Assembly: GCA_005883295.1 (NCBI GenBank) | Contig: VAWV01000106.1 | Span: 1-15,175 of the forward strand | Reading direction: 5' to 3' | Origin: Actinomycetota bacterium | Lineage (GTDB): Bacteria; Actinomycetota; Thermoleophilia; Solirubrobacterales; Thermoleophilaceae | Length of the DNA stretch: 15,175 bases | In this document: positions 8,902-15,175 of the stretch, in pieces | How the letters are laid out: each line of letters begins with the position of its first letter | Position numbering within the stretch: the first letter of the stretch is position 1 | Made by a program: the position numbers and the translations under genes | Notes under the pieces: generated by a model | Seen by the model: the letters and a program-made list of their open reading frames with translations, nothing else | Databases searched by the model: none | What the model was told of the DNA's origin: nothing

Positions 8902-9861
8902 ATGCACGACCTGAGCTGCGTGGTCCATCTCCACTCGGTGCACTCGGACGGAACCGGCACTGTGGAGGAGATCGCGAGGGCGGCCAAGGGCATCGACGTG
9001 GTCCTGCTCACGGACCACGACACGATGGCGGCGGAGCCGGGTTGGTACGGGGACGTGCTCGTCCTCGTCGGCGAGGAGGTCTCGCCGAAGGGGAGCAACC
9101 ACTACCTCGCCTTCGGCCTCGACTCCCCGATCGACCACACCGGGATGGACGCCGCCGACATCGTCAGGGCGGTGAGGGAAGCGGGCGGCTTCGGCTTCGC
9201 CGCGCATCCCTTCTCGAAGGGCTCAGAGCGCTTCAGGCAGGCCCCGATGCCATGGACGGACCTCTCCTGCGTGGACGGCATCGAGGTATGGAGCTTCGTG
9301 AGCGACATCGCGGAACGCATCGACTCGATCCCCCAGGCGCTCCGGTTCCTGGCGCGGCCCGAGCACCTCGCGGCGGACCCGCCGGAGGAGAACCTGCGCG
9401 AGTGGGACCGCCTGAACGCCGAGCGGCGCGTGGTGGGGATCGGTGGCGTGGACGCCCACCAGTTCGGCCGCCGGATCCTCGGCCGCCGGGTGGTGCGGCT
9501 CATGGGCTACAGGCGGACGTTCAGGCAGCTGCGCACGCACGTGCTGGTAAACGAGCTGCCCTCACGCGATCTGGACCACGACCGTGCGCAGGTGTACGAC
9601 GCGCTACGCGACGGTCGCTGCTACATCGCGGTGGACCACCTGGCCCGCCCGGCGGGGTTCGCGTTCTGGGAGGAGGACGGCGACGTGCACGCGCGCGTGC
9701 CCCAGCCGGCCGACATCCGCCTCCTGCGCGACGGGGTGGAGGTGGCGCGAACGGCCGGCGCGGAGCTGGACCACGCGGCCGCCGGCGCCGGCGCCTACCG
9801 CGTGGAGGTGCGGCTCGGCGGGCGGGTGTGGATCCTGTCGAACCCGGTCAGGCTGACCTGA
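8902..9861 (+). CDS. PHP-domain metal-dependent phosphoesterase
   Basis: This 319-residue protein carries the PHP (polymerase and histidinol phosphatase) fold with its full set of metal ligands. They are 'VHLHSVHSDG' (His9, His11, His14, Asp16), 'LLTDHDT' (Asp38, His39), 'VGEEVS' (Glu58/Glu59), 'AAHP' (His102) and 'GGVDAH' (Asp184, His186). Known relatives hydrolyse phosphate esters or nucleotides, such as 3',5'-bisphosphates or RNA ends, at a trinuclear metal site. The exact substrate is not given by sequence. After the catalytic domain a C-terminal part of about 100 residues is beta-rich and resembles the accessory domain found in some stand-alone PHP proteins. The gene is divergent from the MBL-aconitase operon with a shared 118-base control region. 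Its 3' end overlaps trxB tail-to-tail by 14 bases. Confidence 0.9.
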   Translation: MHDLSCVVHLHSVHSDGTGTVEEIARAAKGIDVVLLTDHDTMAAEPGWYGDVLVLVGEEVSPKGSNHYLAFGLDSPIDHTGMDAADIVRAVREAGGFGFAAHPFSKGSERFRQAPMPWTDLSCVDGIEVWSFVSDIAERIDSIPQALRFLARPEHLAADPPEENLREWDRLNAERRVVGIGGVDAHQFGRRILGRRVVRLMGYRRTFRQLRTHVLVNELPSRDLDHDRAQVYDALRDGRCYIAVDHLARPAGFAFWEEDGDVHARVPQPADIRLLRDGVEVARTAGAELDHAAAGAGAYRVEVRLGGRVWILSNPVRLT

Positions 9862-10831
9862 CCTTGGCCCAGTGCTCCTCCGCGATCGCCTCCATCGGCG
9901 TGTCGCGCAGGTACCACTCGGCGTCGAGCGCGGCCTGACAGCCGGTCCCCGCCGCGGTGACCGCCTGGCGGTAGGTGTGGTCCACCAGATCGCCGGCCGC
10001 GAACACGCCCGGCACGCTCGTGCGCGTGGACTTGCCCTCGGTGATCACGTAGCCGTCCTCGTCGGTCTCGACCTGGCCGGCCACGAGCTCCGACTGGGGC
10101 TGATGGCCGATCGCTATGAACGCGCCGTCGACCTCGACCACCTTCTCCTCGCCGGTGTCCACGTGCTTCAGGACGGCACGGCTCAGCGAGCCCTCGTCGC
10201 CCGGCTCGAAGCGCTCCACCACGTACGGGGTGAGGAACTCCACGTTCTCGATCTCGCGAGCGCGGTCGACCATGATCTGCGAGGCGCGGAACTCGTCGCG
10301 GCGATGGACCACCTGCACCGTGGTGCCGAACTTGCTGAGGAAGATGGCCTCCTCCATCGCGCTGTCGCCGCCGCCCACGACCATGATCCGCTTCTCACGG
10401 AAGAACGCCGCGTCGCAGGTGGCGCAGTACGAGATGCCGCGGTTCGCCAGCTCCTCCTCGCCGGGCACGCCGAGCTTCTTGTGCTCGGCGCCCATGGACA
10501 GGATCACGGTGCGGGTCTGGTGCTCCTCGTCGCCTACCCAGACGCGGTGCACACCGCCGTCCGGTGAGAGCTCCAGCCGCGTGACGTCCTCGGTTTTCAA
10601 ACGCGCGCCAAAGCGCTCCGCCTGATCGCGGAAGCGCTGCATCATCTCCGGGCCCATGATGCCCTCCGGGAAGCCCGGGTAGTTCTCGACGTCCGTGGTG
10701 GTCTGGAGCAGGCCACCCCACAGGAAGCCCTCGTACATCAGCGGGCGCAGGTCGGCCCGCGACGTGTACAGCGCCGCGGTGTACCCGGCGGGTCCGCTTC
10801 CGATGATCACGACGTTCTCGATCTCGCTCAT
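9848..10831 (-). CDS. trxB: Thioredoxin-disulfide reductase
   Basis: This 327-residue flavoprotein transfers electrons from NADPH through FAD to thioredoxin in the cytoplasm. The FAD-binding 'GSGPAG' is at 11-16, the redox-active 'CATC' at 136-139 and the NADPH-binding 'GGGDSA' at 153-158. 'HRRDEFRAS' at 176-184 contacts the NADPH phosphate. The C-terminal FAD motif is 'GVFAAGDLVD' followed by 'RQAVTAAGTGCQAAL'. Length and motif order are those of bacterial TrxB. The ATG at 10831 is preceded by AAGGA with nine bases of spacing, one of the few clear ribosome-binding sites in the window. The gene lies 22 bases after the UPF0104 gene, so it could be read from that operon or from its own promoter near 10863-10881. 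No thioredoxin gene is visible in the window. Confidence 0.96.
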   Translation of the reverse strand: MSEIENVVIIGSGPAGYTAALYTSRADLRPLMYEGFLWGGLLQTTTDVENYPGFPEGIMGPEMMQRFRDQAERFGARLKTEDVTRLELSPDGGVHRVWVGDEEHQTRTVILSMGAEHKKLGVPGEEELANRGISYCATCDAAFFREKRIMVVGGGDSAMEEAIFLSKFGTTVQVVHRRDEFRASQIMVDRAREIENVEFLTPYVVERFEPGDEGSLSRAVLKHVDTGEEKVVEVDGAFIAIGHQPQSELVAGQVETDEDGYVITEGKSTRTSVPGVFAAGDLVDHTYRQAVTAAGTGCQAALDAEWYLRDTPMEAIAEEHWAKVRSA

Positions 10832-10853
10832 ATGGCTCAGTCCTTGAAGTGGC

Positions 10854-12023
10854 TTACGCCGTTACTTCACTTTGTATAGTAGCTCGGCGGTCCTCCTCCG
10901 ACCACTGCTGAACGGTGCCTCGGAGCTGTAGGTAGGCCAGCACGCCCGCCGGAATCGGCAGCCAGAACGCGATCAGGCGGAAGACCAGGATCGCAGGGAA
11001 GACCGTTCCCGCCGGGATGCCGAACAGCACGAACGCGCCGATCAGGCCCGCGTCCACGGTACCGACGCCGGCGGCCGGAGACGGTGCCAGGTTCGCGACC
11101 ATACCCAGGAAGTACCCCTGGACCACCACCCCGAACGGCACGCTCACGCTGAAGGCGTGGAAGCTCGCCCAGAGGATCCCGATGTTGCCCGCCCACCATC
11201 CCAGCGCGCCGCCGATCGCGTTTGCGCTCTGCCACGGATGGCGCAGGTAGGCGATCGCGGTCCGCACCCCCGTCGCGAGGGTCGCCGGCCCGGTCGCGAG
11301 CGTCTGCAAGCGCCGCCGCCTGCGAACCGTCGCCAGGCGTCGCTCGAAGTCACCGGGTACCAGCGCCACCAGCCCGAGGATCAGCAGGACCCCAGCCGCG
11401 ATCGCCGCGGGGACGATCGTGCCGGCGAGCGGGTCCTCCCCGGACAGCACGCTGGTACGCACGAGGATCCCGAACAGGACCAGGGCGAACAGGTAGATCG
11501 TGTAGAGAAGCACCATGAACGCAACCATCCGGCACGCCGCGCGGCGACGCTCCATTCCCGCCCTGCGCAGGGCCCAGTAGGTGAGCGCCACCCCGCCCGC
11601 CCCTCCCGCCGAGAAGAGGATCGTCGCCGCGAAGCCCGCCATCGTGATCTGGTACGAGGCCCGCAGGTCGAGCCGGCGGTTGACGATGTCCTCCTCGGTT
11701 CCGCTGAGGACCCCGCTGAAGAGCGACGTGTAGGAGAGGAACCGGACCGCGTTGAAGGCCACGGCGACGACCACCCAATACCACGTCGCGTCGCCGAGCT
11801 TCCCGATCGCGTCGCTGACCCCCACGAGCTTCGGGAAGACCACGTAGATGGCGACGACCATCAGGACTACGGCGAGCGCGAGCATGAACAGCTGGCGCCG
11901 GTTCTGGAGGAGCGCCGCGCCGCGCTGCTCGATGCCCTCCGCGTCCTGCTCGAGGTCCGCGGAGGCCATGAGCTCGCGCACCTCTTCGACCGAGTCGTCG
12001 AACGTGTCGCGCTCGGTGGTCAC
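10854..12023 (-). CDS. UPF0104 / lysylphosphatidylglycerol synthase TM-region family membrane protein (flippase-like)
   Basis: This is a 389-residue integral membrane protein. After a charged cytoplasmic N-terminus (about 1-43) there are roughly eight hydrophobic segments, near 44-62, 82-102, 128-148, 165-188, 202-222, 268-290, 297-315 and 322-366 (the last probably two). An Arg-rich loop lies at about 226-240. The conserved 'NLAPSPAAGVGTVDAGLIG' near 311-329 is the hallmark of the MprF transmembrane region/UPF0104 (YbhN) family. Members lacking the aminoacyl-transferase domain are thought to move lipids or polyprenyl-linked molecules across the membrane. The GTG start at 12023 overlaps the stop of the PAP2-type gene as GTGA. 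The frame continues upstream but is antisense-like Arg-rich sequence through that gene. The transported molecule is unknown. Confidence 0.88.
   Translation of the reverse strand: MTTERDTFDDSVEEVRELMASADLEQDAEGIEQRGAALLQNRRQLFMLALAVVLMVVAIYVVFPKLVGVSDAIGKLGDATWYWVVVAVAFNAVRFLSYTSLFSGVLSGTEEDIVNRRLDLRASYQITMAGFAATILFSAGGAGGVALTYWALRRAGMERRRAACRMVAFMVLLYTIYLFALVLFGILVRTSVLSGEDPLAGTIVPAAIAAGVLLILGLVALVPGDFERRLATVRRRRRLQTLATGPATLATGVRTAIAYLRHPWQSANAIGGALGWWAGNIGILWASFHAFSVSVPFGVVVQGYFLGMVANLAPSPAAGVGTVDAGLIGAFVLFGIPAGTVFPAILVFRLIAFWLPIPAGVLAYLQLRGTVQQWSEEDRRATIQSEVTA
10863..10881. promoter_or_regulatory. Imperfect palindrome upstream of trxB, possible operator
   Basis: TACTTCAC-TTT-GTATAGTA is a 19-bp inverted repeat with six of eight pairs matching. 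It stands out as AT-rich in GC-rich surroundings. It lies 32-50 bases before the trxB ATG and overlaps the last codons of the flippase-like gene. On the trxB strand it contains TACTAT and TATACA, either of which could serve as a -10 box. The size and symmetry fit a dimeric helix-turn-helix repressor site, but no regulator gene is nearby. Confidence 0.35.
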
Positions 12024-12928
12024 AGGCTCGGCTCCACCACACGGACCAGGCGGCGGACCGCACGGGCGGCCGGTCGCGCTGCCGGCGCGGTGCGGCGGAC
12101 GCCCTCGGTGAGCAGCGCGCCCGCGATCAGGTCGGCCACATAGTGCTCGCCGAGATAGACCAGCGCGAATCCCAGCGCGCCCGCGTAGGCCCACCCCACC
12201 GCGCCCGGCGCACGCCCAACGTCCGAGAGGACGTGGGCCGCCATCACCGATGTGGCGAAGTGGAGCGAGGGCATAGCGGCGAGCTGGTTCCCTGACAACG
12301 AATCGTAAAGGCGGGTCCAGTAGCGGCCCCAGAGGCGCTCCCCGGCCTCGGTCATGATGCGCCGCACGCGCGGGAGCGATCCGCGGTCGGCGGCCCACCA
12401 CGGAGGGGCGGTGGGCAGGAGCCAGTAGACGGCCGCGCCGACGTCGAACACCGCGGCCACCCGGGCGGCCGACTCGGCGACGCGCGCCGGGTGGCGCCAC
12501 AGGATCCACCCGAGCGCGGCGTGCGGGGCGAAGAACCACGACCAGTGCACGATCGAAAGCGCCTTGTCGTGCGTGTACACGTGGCCCGGCCTGCCAAGCG
12601 CGCGCTGCAGGCGGAGCGTGGGGATCTCACCCAGGCCGATCGCGCGGTCGATCCGGATCGGGTAGTTCACGTGGACGCGCCGCAGGAGCGCCTCGGGGTC
12701 GTCGTTCGGCAGCTCGTAGTGCGTCACGTACGCCCACATCTGGGCGGCGTACACCGCCGCGCTCCGGGCACGCGACGGCGGGAACACCATCGCCACCGAC
12801 AGCGGCGTCTGCCAGGCCACGACCGACGTGACCGCCGGCGGCAGCGAGAGCCTCCGCCGCGCCGCGGGCAGGACGAAGCCGGCTAGGGCCGCGCCGAAGG
12901 CGAGGCGGCGGACGAGCCGCGCAGACAA
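12020..12928 (-). CDS. PAP2-superfamily membrane phosphatase / phosphotransferase
   Basis: This 302-residue membrane protein belongs to the type 2 phosphatidic acid phosphatase superfamily, in a subgroup resembling inositol-phosphorylceramide synthase (PAP2_3). The catalytic parts are 'AMPSLHFATSVMAAH' with His223, and 'YLGEHYVADLIAGA' with His262 and Asp266, preceded by 'LLPTAPPWW' at 170-178. Hydrophobic segments are seen around 8-22, 126-144, 156-172, 215-235 and 245-270. Such enzymes remove or transfer phosphate head groups from lipid or polyprenyl phosphates at the membrane face. The TTG start directly abuts the TAG of the upstream SCP2-R2lox gene with no spacer, and the 3' end overlaps the flippase-like gene by four bases. 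A TTG start is unusual but is the only one giving the basic-then-hydrophobic N-terminus. A neighbour moving lipids fits this role. Confidence 0.87.
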   Translation of the reverse strand: MSARLVRRLAFGAALAGFVLPAARRRLSLPPAVTSVVAWQTPLSVAMVFPPSRARSAAVYAAQMWAYVTHYELPNDDPEALLRRVHVNYPIRIDRAIGLGEIPTLRLQRALGRPGHVYTHDKALSIVHWSWFFAPHAALGWILWRHPARVAESAARVAAVFDVGAAVYWLLPTAPPWWAADRGSLPRVRRIMTEAGERLWGRYWTRLYDSLSGNQLAAMPSLHFATSVMAAHVLSDVGRAPGAVGWAYAGALGFALVYLGEHYVADLIAGALLTEGVRRTAPAARPAARAVRRLVRVVEPSL

Positions 12929-14671
12929 CTAGACGGGCATGCCCGCGTCCCTGGCCTCCTCGACGGAGGCGATCGGGCCGGGCATCAGCTCCTCGGGCGG
13001 CGGGCAGTCGAGCCCGAGGACGCCCATCCGCCGCTTGAGCTTGCGGTAGGCGTAGCCGTAGATGAACGACGAGTGGTAGCCGTAGGAGACGAACTCGCGC
13101 GGGCTGGCGGCGTACTCCGGCACGAACACGTGGGCCGCGCGCGGAACCAGCTCAGCCACCGTGCGCTCGATCGTTGCGCCGTGGCGGCCCGGGTCGTCGG
13201 CCACGACGTCGCGCAGGAAGCGCACCCCGAACGCGATGTGACGGTGCTCGTCCTGCTCCACGAGCGAAAAGCCCTTCTGGAAGCCCGGGTACAGCCCGTG
13301 GTCCTCGGTGTACTTGAGGATCATCCGCTGGCCCGTGGTGGCGAGCACGCCCTCGATGACCAGGTGGTAGACGGTGATGCCCTCCACGAACAGGTCGAGG
13401 TCGTCGGGCCTCGCCTTGATGCGGTTGGCCACGTCGCGCAGCCCGTTGTCGAAGGTGTCGAACCAGGCCGGGAGCATGAGCGACTGCACCTCGAGCATCC
13501 GCCCGCGCAGGTCGTCGGCCTCGAGCGCCATGACCTCGGCCCCGAAGCGGTCGAAGAACACGGCGTGCCGCGCCTCGTCCACGAGCTGGGTGGCGAGGAA
13601 CGCCTCCACCTCGCCGCTCGGCGCCGCGCCGAGGAACGGGGCCAGGTCGGCCGTGACCCGCTCCTCGCCGATGTAAAAGGAGCCGAGGCTCCACGTGGTG
13701 TTCTCCTGCGCCTCGCGCGGGGTGGTGACCCACTGCTCGCGGTCGATGGAGAAGTCGATCTCGTGCGCCCTCCAGTTCTGCCGCTCCCACAGGGCGTAGA
13801 GGTCGCCGTAGGTCATCAGGTCGCCGGTGCGCGCGGGCGCCGAGTCCACCTCGGTGGGCCGCGCGCCGTTACCCGACCCGCCCCAGCTCCCGGCGCGCCG
13901 TGACTGGATGTCGCGCTGGCGGCCCTCGCGCTCGAGCTCGTCGTCGTCGCGCCCCTGGGCGCGCTCGATCCAGCGCCCGACGAGCACCGTGGGGTAGATC
14001 TCGCCATCGATGTCGGCCAGCTGCTCGCGCATCGACTGGGCCGGGGAGATCTCGCCCGAGACGAGCCGCTTGAATGTGTCGACCGACACGCGCGTGGTGG
14101 CCGCCACCTGGCCCTCCGGCGGCTCGGTGGTCACGCGCACGCGGTTGCCGTCGTCCACCTGCACGAACCACTTCCCGCCGCCGTCGCCCGTGAGCTCGTA
14201 GGCGATCGCGAAGGTGTGGCCGCGGGTCCAATCCCGGTCGATCATGTACGCGAGGGAGCGGTAGACGGCGTCCGGGTCGAGCTGGGCGCCGCCGGCGAGC
14301 GCGTCGGCCATCGAGAGGCCGTTCGCGGACGACATCGCGCGGAGCCTGATCGCGCGGCGGCGCTTGCCGCGGATCCGCACGCGGCCGCCGAGCATCAGGC
14401 GCAGCGGGCTCGCGCCCGCCGCCAGCTCGGCGAGGCCCGCCGGGTCGGTGGACAGCGCGAAGTCCACGTCGCCGTCCATGCCCGGCTGCACGCGCGCGCC
14501 GTCGTCGTCGACCACGACCAGCCACGTGCCCATGTCGCCGACTGTCAGCTGGTAGCGCAGCGGCGCGCGGATCCGCGACGCGGCGGCGGGCAGCGTCTGG
14601 ATTATGAGTCGGGCGGCGAGCTCGGGGTCCTCCCGAGCCATCTCGCGGAGAGCGGTGCGCGTCCTGTCCAT
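12929..14671 (-). CDS. SCP2-SCP2-R2lox fusion: lipid-binding domains joined to an R2-like ligand-binding oxidase
   Basis: This is a 580-residue three-domain protein. Residues about 16-115 and 133-236 each look like an SCP2 sterol/lipid-carrier domain: the first has 'DVDFALSTDPAGLAELAAG' then 'LGGRVRIRG'; the second has 'AATTRVSVDTFKRLVSGEIS'. A charged, Gly/Ser-rich linker (238-285) leads to a C-terminal ferritin-like helical domain. Its pattern matches R2lox, a Mn/Fe oxidase related to ribonucleotide reductase R2. The metal ligands are Glu336, Glu366, His369, Glu440, Glu475 and His478. Val339 (three after the first Glu) and Tyr435 (five before the fourth ligand) match the pair that forms the R2lox Val-Tyr cross-link. 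R2lox binds a long-chain fatty acid, so SCP2 domains could deliver lipid. The ATG overlaps the upstream stop as TGATG. The physiological reaction is unknown; it is probably not a nucleotide reductase. Confidence 0.88.
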   Translation of the reverse strand: MDRTRTALREMAREDPELAARLIIQTLPAAASRIRAPLRYQLTVGDMGTWLVVVDDDGARVQPGMDGDVDFALSTDPAGLAELAAGASPLRLMLGGRVRIRGKRRRAIRLRAMSSANGLSMADALAGGAQLDPDAVYRSLAYMIDRDWTRGHTFAIAYELTGDGGGKWFVQVDDGNRVRVTTEPPEGQVAATTRVSVDTFKRLVSGEISPAQSMREQLADIDGEIYPTVLVGRWIERAQGRDDDELEREGRQRDIQSRRAGSWGGSGNGARPTEVDSAPARTGDLMTYGDLYALWERQNWRAHEIDFSIDREQWVTTPREAQENTTWSLGSFYIGEERVTADLAPFLGAAPSGEVEAFLATQLVDEARHAVFFDRFGAEVMALEADDLRGRMLEVQSLMLPAWFDTFDNGLRDVANRIKARPDDLDLFVEGITVYHLVIEGVLATTGQRMILKYTEDHGLYPGFQKGFSLVEQDEHRHIAFGVRFLRDVVADDPGRHGATIERTVAELVPRAAHVFVPEYAASPREFVSYGYHSSFIYGYAYRKLKRRMGVLGLDCPPPEELMPGPIASVEEARDAGMPV

Positions 14672-15175
14672 CAGTCGGTCGCCTTCTCCAGGATCCTAAC
14701 CTCCACGGGGGCTCGATCGGCGAAAGCCTCCGCGTCGGCGCGAGTTCCGATGTGCTCGCCCCAGTGCATGGGCACCGCGAGCGCCGGCTGGATCCGGCGG
14801 GCGGCCTCCGCGGCCTCGCCCGGCGTCATCACGTACACGCCGCTCACCGCGAGGAGCGCGACGTCCACGCCGGCGACCTCGTCCATCTCCGGGATCACGT
14901 CCGTGTCGCCCGAGTGGTACAGGCGCTCGCCGCCGATCCGCAGCTCGTAACCCACCCAGCCGGACTCGCGCGGGTGGAACAGGTTGCCCGAGGGATCGCG
15001 CTTCGACGTGTTGTAGGCCGCGATCGCTCGCACGTCGATCCGGCCCAGCTCGAGCGCCTCTCCCGGCGCGATCGAGCGGACCTGTCCCGTGAGCCGCTCC
15101 GCCACCGGCGCGGGCGCCACCAGCGTCGTCCCCTCGCCCGAGAGGCGCTCCACGTCCTGCGGCGAGAAGTGGTCG
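14671..15175 (-). CDS. UPF0173-type MBL-fold metal-dependent hydrolase, N-terminus outside window
   Basis: 167 residues are visible; the open frame runs off the window edge. The first visible residues, 'DHFSPQDVERL', are the end of the HxHxDH metal motif, so the start lies beyond the window. The GTG inside the frame at 15153 would cut the catalytic site and is rejected as the start. Later motifs are 'LYHSGDTDVIPEM' with the bridging Asp, 'VDVALLAVSGVYVMTPGEAAEAA', and 'AVPMHWGEHIG' with the last metal-binding His. This pattern is that of the UPF0173 group, related to L-ascorbate-6-phosphate lactonases. The natural substrate is unknown. Its TGA overlaps the ATG of the SCP2-R2lox gene by one base, so the two are almost certainly co-translated. 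Confidence 0.88.
   Translation of the reverse strand, partial: DHFSPQDVERLSGEGTTLVAPAPVAERLTGQVRSIAPGEALELGRIDVRAIAAYNTSKRDPSGNLFHPRESGWVGYELRIGGERLYHSGDTDVIPEMDEVAGVDVALLAVSGVYVMTPGEAAEAARRIQPALAVPMHWGEHIGTRADAEAFADRAPVEVRILEKATD

Noticed and set aside
12024..12539. Upstream extension of the UPF0104 protein to 561 residues
   Set aside because: The extra part reads the PAP2 gene in a wrong frame and is Arg/Gly/Pro-rich; the GTG at 12023 overlapping the PAP2 stop is the natural start.
12929..13810. C-terminal domain as the beta subunit of ribonucleotide reductase
   Set aside because: The Val/Tyr pair and ligand spacing match R2lox, no large subunit gene is near, and it is fused to SCP2 domains.
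14671..15153. Complete 160-residue MBL protein starting at the internal GTG
   Set aside because: The frame continues to the window edge and the codons before the GTG encode the conserved 'DHFSPQD', so the true start is outside the window.

Overview
This is a high-GC, gene-dense bacterial window with many GTG/TTG starts, start/stop overlaps and several promoters that look leaderless. The protein families fit a high-GC actinobacterium, perhaps of the Thermoleophilia/Solirubrobacterales kind. That placement is inferred from protein character and base composition, not from a marker gene. No tRNA, rRNA, CRISPR array, insertion sequence or phage gene was seen.

Layout. (1) 1-2330: the 3' end of a zinc-type alcohol dehydrogenase (+), a small lipoprotein (-), an aldehyde dehydrogenase (+) and a MTH1187-type thiamine-binding protein (+). 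(2) 8783 down to 2327 (-): five overlapping genes. These are a divergent metallo-beta-lactamase-fold (MBL) protein, an AcnA-type aconitase, a short hotdog-fold protein, a second aconitase of the LeuC-LeuD-fused type, and a second MBL hydrolase. Both aconitase reading frames are broken in this sequence: a single extra base in one, and a missing block of about 100 bases in the other. Each gene resumes in a conserved frame, so assembly error or very recent damage is likelier than old decay. (3) 8784-8901: a divergent control region whose centre holds a perfect 18-bp inverted repeat, lying midway between the two start codons. (4) 8902-9861 (+): a PHP-domain metallo-phosphoesterase. (5) 15175 down to 9848 (-): a tightly packed run of a UPF0173 MBL hydrolase (cut by the window edge), a three-domain SCP2-SCP2-R2lox protein, a PAP2-type membrane phosphatase, a UPF0104 flippase-like membrane protein and thioredoxin reductase.

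How the genes may work together. The 5' end handles alcohol and aldehyde oxidation. The middle operon centres on citrate/isocitrate isomerisation by two distantly related aconitases, with small hydrolases of unknown substrate. The right-hand operon is the most novel part. Two lipid-binding SCP2 domains are fused to an R2-like Mn/Fe ligand-binding oxidase that keeps all six metal ligands and the Val/Tyr cross-link pair. It is followed directly by a lipid-phosphatase-like and a lipid-flippase-like membrane protein. A membrane-lipid oxidation or remodelling module is a reasonable but untested reading.
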